Counted from the first letter of the stretch, positions 45,191-56,637 are shown. The stretch is DNA of 64,000 nucleotides from Ectobius pallidus (GCA_964059195.1 CAXKWD010000009.1:86587432-86651431); one strand, 5' to 3'. Program-made: numbers and translations. The notes: generated from the sequence alone by a model not told the origin.

Positions 45191-48176
45191 GTAGTTATAT
45201 TGCTCACGTTTTATTAAAATTATTTAAACTATTAAAAATTGTAATTTTTATTCGATGTAAACAAGTCTGCATACAGGTATGAAAGTTGTCGCAAAGTACG
45301 GACAGGCACTCCCGATACGTAAGGTCAAGGGACCCAGGTTCTAGTATTTACAAATAGCATTTTTTTGTGTATAGCAGGTTGCTGTCAACGACGCCGCAAA
45401 TTCACGAGAGTAATGAAGGTTGGCTGAGCAAATTGTTGGTTCGGCGCATAGAGCCCACGAAAGAATCACACTCCCGTTTACTATCTGATAAGGAAGTCAT
45501 CTATGAATTACAGACTCATAATGTGAGGTCAGATTCTTCAGAACAGTATCTGCAGAACTAGTAAGTTTAGATTTTAAAATTAACCTTTACTTCTACGTGG
45601 TTTTAATTTTCCTAAAAGTATTGCCACTTGCAAAAATCTCCATATTCCCATTATCGGTCATTTAGTAGAATTATGCAGACACAGGAATGCAATTGCTAAA
45701 CTAATGTCACTGTTGTTAAACTACCTACCTACACTAGCTAACTACTCTAATGTAGGGTTTACAGCACTTAACAATTACACTGCTAGTGATAATCGTACGT
45801 TGGTTGCAGTTAGGTTAACAATAGTGACATTAGTTCAACACTAGCATTCCTCTGTTTGCATGACAGGTGTAAAAAATTACCCACCTTTTAAAATATTTTC
45901 CTGGTAGGGAGGTCTAGTGCTACACTGTTTTAACTTTTGTTTTCAGTGAAAAATCAGTCCAGTTGATCCATGGTCATAAGCTGAATTATGAACTGGTTGC
46001 AAGTTGGACAGTGGAGCTTGGTGATTTAGACCAGGCATTGCATCTATGGCGTCACACAGGTGGATTTGCTGCTATTGATAACAGTAAGAAGCAGTTAAAA
46101 TTAGACAAGGTACGAAAATAGCAATTCAAAATTTCTTCTTCGTAACCGATAATGAATGACTTACTTTCACTTAATTCCATAAACTTCTGTTGAGAAGCAT
46201 AAGGCCGAGACAAGATGTCACTATCTGGTTCTATGATGTGCCAGACATTTCAGCTTTCCACATGTATACCCAAGCTGCTCGCTCTCTGTCTCCACCGATG
46301 AACTCTATGTCATCGTGGGTCTTCCTTTCCTCCTCTGAGAGGAGTTCCACTCAAGAGCTTGTTTTGCTATGCTGCTATCAGGCCTATGCAGTGTATGGCC
46401 AATCAATTGCCACTTTCTTTTCTTGATCTGCTGGTCGATCAATAGTTTGTGCGTTCTCCACAATTCCTCATTTGCAGGCCAAAAAATTTCTAAGTTGTTC
46501 CTAAGACATTTATTCACAAATATCTGAATCTTCCATGTCAAAGACTTGGTCACTTTCCAAGTTTCACATGCATAGAGCAGCACATACCTAACGTTGCTAT
46601 TAAAGATTCACACTTTTGTTTTTATACCGATAATGAATGCTAAACCATTAATAAATAATTGTATAACTTTTCTTTTACATTAAAAGGTAACTTTTTTTTT
46701 GTTTTTGGATGTGTCATGATTGTTTTTATTATTCTGTGGAATTTGTTTTAAAGGGGAGTATATATACTCTGTTTTGTGTTATGTAGTGGATAATATTGAT
46801 AAATTTCAAACTAATTTTAGTGTACATGGACGTACTATCTGAAACATGAATGATCTACACAGACCAACTAACTCGTTAAAACTCTTTCAGAAGGGTGCTT
46901 ACTATTCTGCAATACAGATATATAACAAGCTTCCAAGCAACATTAAATTATGTATTCAAAGAAAAAGAAAACCTTTCAAAACATCTGTCAAGAAATTTTT
47001 AATAACTCACACCTTCTACAATTTGGAGGAATATTTCCAGCTTGGATAAATTTGGCAGCTTGCAGTTTCTGTATAATATTGATATAACATGCATGTATTT
47101 TTTGATCTGACGTGTTCTATATCCTTGAGCCCCGCACAACACAGGATCTACAAGACGAGATATGTACATCTACATTTAATACTGAGTTCTGTTTTGCTTA
47201 TTCCACAGGATTATGTTGCACTGCAGAAAGAGCGAGGCAAACTTCTGCGATCAAGACATCTTCAGTACTTGCTGTCTTTCAGTTACTGGCCAGCTATTGA
47301 ACCAAGGGGAGGTTCAAATATATATGAAATGCGTAGCTACAGCCTTAAGCCTGGAACTATGATTGAATGGGGTAACAATTGGGCAAGAGCTATCAATTAT
47401 CGCAGAAACAATGATGAGGCATTTGCAGCCTTCTTTTCACAAATTGGCCGACTCTACAACGTTCATCATGTTTGGTGTAAGAAAACTATTTGCCTAAATT
47501 TGAATTCTATTAATTAATTAAAAAAATTCTGTACTATTATAACAGACAGGTTATTAGTATAATTTTAAAAAAAAGTTTGTCATTTTTAATAGAAATTTCA
47601 ATGGAACTTTTCACATTAAAGCAATATATATTATAATATTTTTAAGTTGATATGAAACACTTCGGACTTCACTATTTACCTTTAATCGGAAGAAAGAAAA
47701 GAAAGAAGGGGGAAAAAAAAAAAAGATCCTTGGACATAGTTCACATCATCAGTATCAGCAAAACAACATCTGTTTTGATTATCTTTATGTGCCAAGAGGC
47801 CAATTGATGATGTCTACAAATGTCCAATAAAAGGTAAATAGTGAAATATGAAGTGTTTTGTGTCAACTTAATTGGTTTAAAAATACAAATTTTAATCTTT
47901 GGTCATTAAACCCATAGAATGTTCAGAAATGTTTACATTTGCATTTAAGTTTTCCCCAGAGGATAGTTTCTCAGGCACTAAAAGAAACAGCCTTATAAGA
48001 TGAGTGTATTTCTTTTTCTTTTCTCAGGCTACAAGGATCTTCAGGCAAGAAAGGAGACTAGAGAAGCTGCATGGCGTTCACCTGGATGGGACGAGTGTGT
48101 TGCATATACAGTACCTCTCATTCGGGAAATGCACTCCAGAATCCTACTGCCTACATCCTTTTCTCCCACACAGTAG
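45117..48176 (+). CDS. Nipsnap: NIPSNAP family mitochondrial protein (five exons)
   Basis: NIPSNAP proteins are mitochondrial matrix-targeted proteins with two ferredoxin-like (dimeric alpha-beta barrel) halves; vertebrate NIPSNAP1/2 act as signals for removal of damaged mitochondria. Exons 45117-45190, 45378-45560, 45947-46109, 47209-47476 and 48028-48176 join in phase into 837 bp, 278 residues plus TAG, matching the usual length. Residues 1-30 ([20 protein letters not shown]...) are basic, Ser/Thr-rich and lack acids, as expected for a mitochondrial presequence. Strong family stretches are [75 protein letters not shown] and [20 protein letters not shown]. No frameshift or missing core was seen. 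It diverges from ANAPC7 across a shared promoter. Confidence 0.95.
45378..45560 (+). CDS. Nipsnap: NIPSNAP coding exon 2
   Basis: 183 bp; reads [40 protein letters not shown] and [20 protein letters not shown]. [25 protein letters not shown] is the hallmark N-terminal motif of the family. The acceptor is ATAGCAG and the donor GTAAGT. Confidence 0.95.
45947..46109 (+). CDS. Nipsnap: NIPSNAP coding exon 3
   Basis: 163 bp; reads [40 protein letters not shown] and [14 protein letters not shown]. The ELVxSWTVxxGDxDQxxHLWxxxGG block is conserved. Donor GTACGA, phase 0. Confidence 0.95.
46185..46600 (-). pseudogene. RTE-like LINE 3' fragment
   Basis: The minus strand reads [60 protein letters not shown] and [17 protein letters not shown], then in another phase [10 protein letters not shown]. 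The YxCExW...NxCLRxxLxIxW...RKWxxIGHxLRxP...ALxWNPQGxRxxGRP pattern is typical of the end of RTE/craft-type LINE proteins. It lies in NIPSNAP intron 3, antisense to the gene. Confidence 0.8.
46785..47049 (+). pseudogene. Jockey/CR1-like LINE 3' end
   Basis: The plus strand reads [17 protein letters not shown], a stop, [35 protein letters not shown] and [15 protein letters not shown]. The pattern FxxGxxYSxxxxxNxLPxxIK...FK...KKFLxxHxFY is the standard C-terminus of many insect LINE ORF2 proteins. It lies in NIPSNAP intron 3, sense orientation. Confidence 0.75.
47209..47476 (+). CDS. Nipsnap: NIPSNAP coding exon 4
   Basis: 268 bp; reads [20 protein letters not shown] through [15 protein letters not shown] with the next codon split. 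It is the most conserved part of the protein. The frame continues past the GTAAGA donor in genomic DNA, but exon 5 supplies the expected continuation. Confidence 0.95.
47644..47869. repeat. Foldback in NIPSNAP intron 4 with hammerhead-like cores
   Basis: The arms 47644-47685 and 47828-47869 are inverted copies (ACTTCACTATTTACCTTT / AAAGGTAAATAGTGAA). Between them the minus strand contains CTGATGATGTGAACTATGTC, with an exact CUGAUGA hammerhead box A, and the plus strand contains TTGATGATGTCTACAAATGT. The matching GAAA box is changed in both. Confidence 0.6.
48028..48176 (+). CDS. Nipsnap: NIPSNAP coding exon 5 and stop
   Basis: 149 bp; reads [40 protein letters not shown] and LPTSFSPTQ then TAG. 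This is the conserved family C-terminus. The acceptor is TTCTCAG. Confidence 0.95.
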
Positions 48177-49930
48177 AGTATGCGTCCTCAACCTCAACAC
48201 AATGTCCTGTCGAGATAATAATTGTTAATAATGGTTATGATTTAAAGTTAAGTCTTATATAAAATTACATTAATTTTAAAGAAAGAGGAATGTCGATTTG
48301 GATTATTAATTTTTAAGGAAGTAAGAAAGCCCTAATAACTGATTCTGTAGGCAGATTTTTACAAGGCTCATGTTTACAATTTAAGAATTAATGCTCTTCC
48401 ATGATTCCCGTCAAGCCCATATTTAATAAACTGCATGCTCAAACAGTGAAAAGTTCATGTTAATTTGTAAAAGGGAAATATGAATATTTCATTTTATTTA
48501 CTAAACTCTCTTTTCTTAAAACTTAATTTGTTGTCCAAGGATATTAATTTTATTATTCAATTTTCACATTATTTCATGTATTAAGTGAAAGAGCATTAAT
48601 TAAAGGATGCCTACAGTTTACAATCTCCAAAATAGATATTATATTACTATCTCTTAGTGCTTCTAATCTGTAAGTTTAAAACAAGCTAAACAGTCCATTA
48701 GAACTGCAAATGATAAAAAGCATGAAAATCTTCCACAGAATGAAAACCAAATTATAAAGAGTAACTAATTGCATAAACCACAAATGATACCATGTGTACA
48801 GAAGAATTCAGTCATCTAAAACTATCTCAAGCTTTGGGGGGGGGGGGGGGGGGAGGATTCTCTCTTTATATTTTTCTGTGGAAGTTGTGCTTGTACTATA
48901 TTTTGTATACCTCAGAGAATAAATAAATAAACCAACATTACAGTTAAACATACCAAAATAAATTGAGACTGCTAAAATAATTGTGGGATTGTTGAAAGTG
49001 TATTATACTCTTTAATAATAAAATTAATTACATGAAAGTTCCTGTTCTTAAGGAACATGTTAACGTGGTGGCCATATTGAAATGCACTGTACATAATCAG
49101 GGATATATTAGATGCTAATCTATTATGGTTTTATTCAGATATCTGAAGATGATTTCATCTAAAAAAAGAGAGTGGGAACCATTTGTCGTACAAATGAATT
49201 TTAGGGCATAATTATATTATATACACACAAACATTTTGATTTTTTGGTAGATATTTATATATACGTATAGTGTATACTTTACAACTTTATTCTACACGTT
49301 TGTATCCTGAGATATGCCTTTATTTACATCTTACAAGAAATGAAATTTAGTTGAACTGGAAAGCGTTATGTAACATTACATGTTAAACATGAAGATGAAC
49401 GCTGGTGCACATGTTTTTTACACAACTCTTTGTTACTATAAAATAAAATGAGATCATCAATAAATGCTGAATGGTGTCTAGTCCATATAGTTGTTTTATT
49501 TTAATTATTAAATCACATTTTAGAACTATAAGATATGCATATTGTATCCTGTTTCTTCAGTTCAGAAAACCTTAATGAATAGTGCAGAATATTATGCACA
49601 TACAGTACAAGTACAATGTTACTGAGTTTTTGGTGGACGGAAGGTATGTACCTTTTGCCTATGCCAGGAGTACAAAAAAACTTTGGTAAGATGCTTTTTA
49701 AAGGACCAAACAAAAAGTACATCTGAGGCAGGAGAGCTTCTTATGGGGTAATTGGGCCCTAGCATGTCTTTTAAGCAACTAAATAAGGATAATAGATTTT
49801 TACTTAAGAGAGTACAAAGGTAATAAATTATAATACGTCTCAACTTTGAATTATACTGTATACAGTTCTTCTCACTATTGTGACAAGCATAAAAATTATA
49901 TATATATATATATATATAAACCCCTCCTGC
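48177..49930. other. Downstream of NIPSNAP, no gene; homopolymer and AT tracts
   Basis: No coding region is supported. An 18-base G run lies at 48836-48853 and an (AT)n tract at about 49898-49918. No canonical AATAAA was seen in the first 100 bp after the NIPSNAP stop, so its 3' end is unresolved. Confidence 0.5.
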
Positions 49931-49939
49931 ATATATATA

Positions 49940-50604
49940 CGAGCGAGAATCAAATGAAAACCACAATTTTTTTCCACTATTTTTCTACAGGAAGAATGTT
50001 TGCTTGTACATTATTTTTCTACATAGTCCCCTCACAGTTCAATGCACTTATGCCATCAGATAGGAAGTGCTTCGATACCGCATGAGAAAAATTATTCTGG
50101 TTGACACTGTAGGCATTCATACCTTCATCAGACTTTAACTTCTGTCCTCCAAGGAGTCCTTTAATGGACTAAAGATGTGGAAATCTGTGCCAAACCTGGC
50201 AAGTATGGCAGATGTGGGAGGCACTTGAAGCATATGTTGTAGATGGTTTTCATGGTTGCACGAGCAGCATGAGGACGGGCGTTATCATGTTGAAGCAAAA
50301 CACCTGCCCTCAGCAAACCACTTCGCTTTGTCAACATCAGATTTCCAAATCTTTGGTCTGTTAAATGATCTCCTTGGAGGGCAGAAGTTCAAATCTGATG
50401 AAGACGTCCAATTGATGGTGCAGGAGTAGCTACAGCGTCAACCAAAATAATTTTTCTCTTACAGTATCAAAGTTCTTCCTATACAATGGCGTAAGTGCAA
50501 TGAACTGGGAGGGGACTATGTAGAAAATAATGTACAAGCAAATATTCTTCTTGCAGTAAAATAGTGGAAAAAATTAATTACGGTTTTCATTTGATTCTTC
50601 CTCG
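49940..50604. mobile_element. Mariner-derived foldback element (665 bp)
   Basis: The ends CGAGCGAGAATCAAATGAAA and, inverted, CGAGGAAGAATCAAATGAAA are bounded by TA (49938-49939 and 50605-50606), as for mariner. Similarity between the two ends continues about 250 bp inward (49940-50187 versus 50338-50604), so both arms are inverted copies of the transposase 3' end plus terminus. The central 50180-50313, read on the minus strand, holds HDNARPHAARAT. Confidence 0.82.
50180..50313 (-). pseudogene. Mariner transposase catalytic-region remnant
   Basis: The minus strand reads LRAGVLLQHDNARPHAARAT and continues CLPHLPYLPGLAQ. HDNARPH contains the second catalytic Asp of the mariner D,D34D triad and (L)PHPPYSPDLAPSD holds the third; the latter is damaged by a frameshift. 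In the right arm the plus strand reads IFGLLNDLLGGQKFKSDEDV, the next conserved block. It is non-functional. Confidence 0.78.
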
Positions 50605-50624
50605 TACAGATGTCATGAACACAA

Positions 50625-50825
50625 AGCCAATACCACCAATTAACAAGACAGCATTCAATTGTGAGATTGTCATAGCAACTGGGGGAAAAAAGAGCATTGA
50701 ATGACTGGACAGAACTCACTATGCAGGGATTTTTTGGGCTAGGGAACTCGAATCTGAGGTCTTCTTTCCCTGGGCAATGCTCTTTAATAGTGAAATGCAC
50801 ATCGAAACCAGGATTTTAGTTTTAC
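50625..50825. repeat. Repeat shared with the Helitron-like element at 51822-52659
   Basis: TTTGGGCTAGGGAACTCGAA and flanking sequence (AGAACTCACTATGCA upstream, GAAATGCAC downstream) recur at about 52030-52300. It is probably a fragment of a related element next to the mariner foldback. Confidence 0.6.
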
Positions 50826-51198
50826 TTGGAGCTTACTGGTACATGAAATAAACAGAACAACAATTAAAATGCTAGAGTTAAAGTCTACTTTATCCTTAAA
50901 GTGATGGTTATGTCTCCCTATATCTAAGGATCCTAGTATTCTGTAGAGATCAGAAAATAACTTTCGCTCTGGGTTGAAAAACTAACCACAATACAGAAAC
51001 AATTTAAAATTACAGTCATATATTAGCAGTTTCAAGAGATCCTTTGGTTGCAGAGGTCACAGTGTCAACTTGTCTAAATTTGGATCCACTACAACAACAA
51101 ATAACTTTTAATGATATGTTTCTGAGAATGTGAATTCAAATCGACAAGGGTTGGAATGGGAAAAAATCAAAAAGGAAAATGCAGTTGTTAGGAGAGTC

Positions 51199-51419
51199 AT
51201 GTGTTCCTCCTACAGTTATGTGGAAGGCGTTCTTATATGACTGGTCTTCCAGAAATGGTCAAATTTTACGCAAATGCACTCCGGTGTACATTGCCAGACC
51301 CAAGCAACTTGAGAAAACAGGGTCTTGCAGGTGCTTTAAAAGGACAGTTAGTGCTACCCATGGACGCTATACATGGAGACATCATACAGTTCTATGCATT
51401 ATTAGAGAAACATTAAGTA
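51199..51419 (+). CDS. Unidentified exon-like open frame
   Basis: After a weak acceptor-like TCCTCCTACAG (ending 51213) the frame reads LCGRRSYMTGLPEMVKFYAN, ALRCTLPDPSNLRKQGLAGA and LKGQLVLPMDAIHGDIIQFY, ending ALLEKH and TAA. The composition looks like a real globular protein, not repeat translation, but I do not recognise the family. It could be a terminal exon of an undetected gene, a captured fragment, or chance. No partner exon was found. Confidence 0.25.
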
Positions 51420-51821
51420 TATCCACAGAAAGAGCAAACAGGATTACAGGTTGATGGTCTGGGAAGGATAAAATATATCAAAAGTGGGGAAAAAGCAAGA
51501 AGGCGAAAGACACGACCACTACCTTCATTTATCAAAAAGAGTGATGATAGGAGTATTCTTATGAATTTAAAAATATTGTCATTATGAATTTCCACCAGAG
51601 GTGGAAGTCACATCACAGTGTTCAAATTTAGTGGCAATATCAAAAAAGCAAAAGGTGTTATACTGGTTGAACTGTACCATGGGATACAAATATTTCAGCT
51701 TAACATGAAATGAAATTGAATGCATATGCAAATCTTTGCTCACAAATTAGACAAAAAGGTTATGAATGTCATCTTTACGCTGTGGAGGTGGGTGCCAGAA
51801 GTTTACCTGCAAAATCTGTTA

Positions 51822-52659
51822 TCTATATAAGCGGCTTTGTCCTAACTGACTGACTGACAAAGAATTAATGTAGAGCCTAAGCTCTAATAGGTAGAGACTT
51901 GGTATTTTGACAGTACCTTCGTTTCAAAATATAAGTGCACACTAAGAAAGGATTTTGCAAAATTTAAATGCCAAAAATCAAATGTTTTTGAGAAGAAGAA
52001 ATACCTTCCATAAGAAACACATAAGCAATTCGATTATTGTGGAAAACTTTAGCAAGACAGTATTCAATTGTGAAATTAATTCGAGATGGCCTTGCTTGGT
52101 TACTATTTTGATTCATTTGTTTACGATTTGCAGAAGGGGATCATGAATGCATATGCCTAGATGGGAAAACATTGAATAATTTGGACGAAACTCACTATGC
52201 ACAGTTTTTTGGGCTAGGGAACTCGAATCTGAGATCTTCCCCCCCCCCCCCCAGGTGGTGCAGTTTAACATGAAATGCACCTTGAAGCCAGGTTGTTAGC
52301 TTTTTAATCAATCGTTTTAATTGTTTATACATGATTTGGGTAAGGTTCACCTGTGGTTCATTTTAATCATTTCATTTTCAATCTGTAAAACAATATAATT
52401 AAGAATGAAATTATGTAATTCCTGCAATTTATGTAAAAATGATGTCAGTGTTAATAGATATAATTTTTTTTTTTTCCATATTTAATAATTTTTATTTAAT
52501 AAATATTTATACAAAACAAGACCACCCGAATGAGCAAGCGCTCGTGCTCGGGCACAGTTCAGCCATTGTTTTAATTATTTTTCTGTTAAATAAATGATTT
52601 ACACAAAACATATAGCAGTTGAGTAAATAATCGCAGACGAAGCTGCAGGCACCTGCTAA
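51822..52659 (+). mobile_element. Helitron-like non-autonomous element (838 bp)
   Basis: The 5' end begins TCTATATAAGCGGCTTTG followed by GACTGACTGAC, and the 3' end is CGCAGACGAAGCTGCAGGC then ACCTGCTAA. The element starts with TC, ends with CTAA, has a small GCAG/CTGC hairpin about 12 bases before the end, sits exactly between an A (51821) and a T (52660), and has no terminal inverted repeat or target duplication; these are Helitron features. No Rep/helicase coding is present. A poly-C run lies at about 52239-52252. Confidence 0.62.
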
Positions 52660-52962
52660 TAATTATATCATTTATTTAAAGAACTCGGATTAAATAGAAG
52701 GCAGATAAACTCCTTTCTACAAAGAATTTCAAAAACAGCTTTGGAGTGTTCATATAGATTATGACAGAAGATCTGAGCATGGTTGCCCAGTGAGGAGAGA
52801 GTTGGGGCCGCACAAAACCGCTTTAACCCTCCAAGCCAGGTCTCAAGACCTGGACTGGGAAAGGAAATGTAAATACATGGGAAGTTTCCGAGAAGGAATA
52901 AACTAGTGGGCCTCTATTGAGCAACACCACTGTCTATGCTCTGCTAAACAAATAAACATTGT

Positions 52963-53190
52963 TTTAATTGTTTATGCATGATTTGGGTAAGGTTCATGAG
53001 TTTGCAGTAGGTTTTAATAGTTTCACTTTGAATCTTTACAGAAGCACAAGATTTGTTCTATTCATTTATTTATGCACTTTATGTAAAAACGATGTAGGTG
53101 TTTATGAATATAATTATTTTTATATTAAATAAATTATTTATTTAAAACACCTAGCAGTTGAGTAAATAATCACGGGCACATGCTTGTAAG
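52963..53190 (+). repeat. Partial second copy of the Helitron-like 3' half
   Basis: GCATGATTTGGGTAAGGTTC through AGCAGTTGAGTAAATAATC repeats 52318-52635 with internal differences. Its end (CACGGGCACATGCTTGTAAG) is decayed. Confidence 0.6.
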
Positions 53191-53524
53191 ATATAAGATT
53201 AATTACACCATTACCTCATAAAATTTAGGATGATATCCCATAGACTTGCCAAATTTTTGTGGGGATAGTTTTATTTTGATCATCACAGATTACTGATATT
53301 CATTTTCACCAACTGAAAATGCTTTTTTTTTCTTCCTTCCTTTAATAATACTGTAAACTCATAAGGTCTTGCCATATTTACCTACTGATGATTTATATAA
53401 CATTGGTAAACAATGTCATCCACTGTTTCCACATAGCTTACCTACATCCCTACTATGGTGACAGAATAAAAACAGTGTTTTAAGCATGCACTCTTATCAG
53501 TACTTATTAAGTGCCAGTATGGTA

Positions 53525-53990
53525 CTTTATGAGATTGTGTGGGGGACGAAAAAATGTCTGTCCGTGCGTCTGTAGGCACCATAACTCAAGTACGCTTTTT
53601 CAGATTTTCATGAAACTTGGTATAAACATTCATACTGTCGATGGGAAGAACCTATTGATATTGAACCAAATCGGTTCACCGGTACCGGAGTAATGCCCAA
53701 TTTAGTGCCTATTTTAATACCCATTTATGACGTTCATGAGAAGTGCCCTATTGAATTTGAACCTAATCTGTTGACCGGAACCGGAGTAAAACCCAATTTA
53801 GTGTATATTTTAAAGACGCGGTAACTCCAATACGCTTTACCGGATTTTTATGAAACTTGGTATACACATTTACAATGTCCATGGGAAGACGTCTATTCAT
53901 AATGGATAAAATCGGTTGATCTGTTTCGGAGTAATGCTCAATTTAGTGCCTATTTTATGGCAATATACGTATTCGAAAGAATTTATAAAA
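53525..53990. repeat. Two-unit degenerate tandem repeat, Helitron-interior style
   Basis: Units starting near 53577 and 53820 share AACTC.A.TACGCTTT, TATGAAACTTGGTATA, GTC.ATGGGAAGA and CGGAGTAATGC.CAATTTAG in the same order. The first is preceded by CTGTCCGTGCGTCTGT, a style common in non-autonomous Helitron interiors. Classification is tentative. Confidence 0.5.
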
Positions 53991-55400
53991 AAAATGAAAA
54001 TCAGTTATCTTGACAACATAGCCTATTGTTTTACTGTGATCTTATAAGGCCTTGGAAATTAAAATACAGGTAGCTATGACAAAAAACACTATTGTTTTAC
54101 ATGCGATTATCCAACTAGACCGTTAAAATGACCCAGGTGGCCGAGATGGTAGACCTTTCTTCTTCCGTAAGCCCTGCTTAATGAATAAATCTGGAGCTTA
54201 ACTTGGAAATCAATTTTTTTAAAAAAACATATTCTGCATATCATAATTGCAGTCATAACTGATTAAACAAAAACATACTGGCACTTTTTTACATCAGTTT
54301 ACCTGATTTTATTATTGTACTGTATTGGAATGCAATGTGCATGTCTTTCTTTGTCCCCCTGTCCCTCAGGGGAGAAAGTATCAAGGCTAAGACTGCATTG
54401 TCGAAGTAATTCATCTTCTGAAATGCACTTGCCACAAACCTTATCAAACCTAACCCACAAGTACTTGTTCTGTTTCATGGAAGAAGTTTGTTATTTAATG
54501 TTTTGGACAAATCAACATCATCATCAGTTTCTTTCTGCTAAAAACTATGAAATTTATGGGCTTTATGTGTTTTTTTTTTTTTTTTTAAAGGCCTCAGAAT
54601 TTTTTTTTTTACAAAGGTTTTCATACAGGGAAATTCGAGGAACTGGGGGAAAAAACCCTATCAGGTGGGATATTTCATTAAGCATCTTAAAGAGGTTTTA
54701 CTACTTACATTTCCTAGCAATTAACTGTAGCTTTCTTTTTACTAAGAGTTCACAAACAAAATAATGTTATTCATATTTTCATGTCTTTTGATATTGTGAA
54801 TTGAAAGACTTAAGTTACTTCTGTATTAAAAGTTAATTTTTATAGAAAAACAAATATATCTATTTAGTTACACAAAGAAGTTTCAAAATTTAGATTTTTA
54901 TATCTTACCAATTTTTTAAAAAAATTGAGAAAAAAGGTCATGTTTTAAACCTTTAGTAATAAAAACAAGATTTTAATCTTAACTTGATATTGTGCAGAAT
55001 ATCATAACAAATAAAAGGGCACAGAGACCTTACAGAAAATATTTAGTATTCCACTGATGCTACCCGTGCATAACTACAAAACTTCTTGCTTATGGGCAAG
55101 GTGCAAGAGACAAACAGTAAAGATTCCGTTCCGTAATTTGCTTACTTCTATTTGTTTGGCGCATACTGGCTGTCCAAGCAATATTACTGATACATATAAA
55201 GTGTACATAATTTATGAAAATTTTCTGATTTTACTGTTAATTAACGTGCTTACTATTATGTACTTACTGAAATGAGGAACCATACAACAATGCTCTGCCA
55301 AACACCAGACACGATCAGGTACAATGAATAGTAGCCATTGCTCTTAGAGACATTGGATGTATCACCTACAAAAAAGAGCACAGTTTCTGTTACCAGCAGC
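53991..55400. other. No recognised gene
   Basis: AT-rich with T-runs (about 54571-54586 and 54601-54610). A tRNA-like GGTGGCCGAGATGGT at about 54135 lacks any B-box or fold. Confidence 0.4.
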
Positions 55401-55429
55401 GCACAATATTAACAGGCCTTTATTTTGTT

Positions 55430-55735
55430 CTGAACAATTGACAAAGTATTGAAAATGTCCTGACCTTTATCGAAGAAAACGTCCACTTGCTGCAAAACAG
55501 GTGTTGTAGCACAAACATTTTGAGACACATAGCAGCATTACTTCCAAAATGTTGGTTATTTCTGCTTATATGTTGTTTTACATGTGATGTCTGTGCATAG
55601 AAATTTTCCCGAAGAGGCAATCTCAAAACAAATCTGCTCATTCACACTAGACAGAAACCATTTTCTTGTGATGTTGTGCAATATACAGACATCACAAGTA
55701 AATGGCTTCTGTCCAGTGTGATCCTTTCAACAGAA
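55430..55735 (-). pseudogene. Decayed C2H2 zinc-finger fragment
   Basis: The minus strand reads HTGQKPFTCDVC, the classic finger linker (HTGEKPF) plus the first two cysteines of a finger. Further on, in shifted frames, HRHHM and CFAASGRFLR followed by RSGHF resemble worn finger halves. Stops and frameshifts are frequent. It is either a retroposed copy or a dead exon of a zinc-finger gene. Confidence 0.5.
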
Positions 55736-55962
55736 TGCATTACTCGTGGTATATCTTGCATATTCGCTTATCTGTAAAACCTTTAAAGTATACAGCTTAC
55801 ATCTGATGACTGAAGATGAATCAGATATTAAACCATGCAATACCCAGATTGGTTGGTATCTCATAGTTAAGTATAAATACAATGATATTCTTGTAAGTAA
55901 ATAAATAAATATCAAAAGTAAAGATACACCTGTTTTAAATAAACAGATTAATGCACCGTGCA

Positions 55963-56022
55963 CCCGTGCACCCCGGAATTACTTAAGTGATTTTTCACTT
56001 AAGTAATTCCGGGGTGCACGGG
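55963..56022. repeat. Perfect 60-bp palindrome (28-bp arms, TTTT loop)
   Basis: The left arm 55963-55990 and right arm 55995-56022 are exact inverted copies (CACCCCGGAATTACTTAAG core). The right arm overlaps the left terminus of the MITE at 56009-56265. Confidence 0.95.
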
Positions 56023-56265
56023 CAAAGAGAGTTAAGTCCACTTTCTTGTTACTGAGAATTAGAGTAATTTAACACACTATACCACCCCAACAAAGCTTTA
56101 GGGATGAATAAACCCATGAGGCACACATCCATAACTACCGTACAATTTTGAATATGACTTACTGGACTTAACACAAATGTACAGAACATTTTTATCTATA
56201 ACTCTATGGACATACCTCAATTTTTTAGGATGGTGGACTTAACTCTCTTTGCCCGCGCACCCCGG
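56009..56265. mobile_element. MITE with 33-bp terminal repeats (257 bp)
   Basis: The ends are CCGGGGTGCACGGGCAAAGA... and, inverted, CCGGGGTGCGCGGGCAAAGA..., continuing through GAGTTAAGTCCAC. A partial copy is at 36843-37071. No target duplication is evident, perhaps because the left flank was rearranged into the palindrome. Confidence 0.88.
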
Positions 56266-56637
56266 GATTAAGAAAATGCTATTACTGTCATCTGTGAATG
56301 AGTTACATCTAACATACTAAGGTAATTTTACTGTTTTTAGGGCAAGGAAGCACACAGTTTTTGGAGGCTTAGAACCATCATTCATGCAGTTTATTTATCA
56401 GGCTTTTGAGTAACTTGATAACTGCAATGTACCAATTGGGCAATGTCTTAAATTGAAATTAATAAATTTTTGTCCTCGCTGTGTATTCTCTTGTAATAAG
56501 CAATATCAACTGATAAAGTTAAATTGATTTCTATTCTCGTGGCAATTTTCTATTTCAGTTTCCTCCTGCTTCCTATTCACCCTAAACTTAACCAGCTTCA
56601 TTAATGGTTTTATAGTAATTCCTTCAACTCAAGATAA

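Noticed and set aside
49513..49790. Possible mariner/Tc1 transposase relic (FLFGPLKSILPKFF on the minus strand)
   Set aside because: The short block resembles the SDYHLFGPLK region of transposases, but no terminal repeats or further motifs support it.
54130..54200. tRNA-like sequence GGTGGCCGAGATGGT
   Set aside because: Only an A-box-like start; no B-box, anticodon arm or acceptor pairing.
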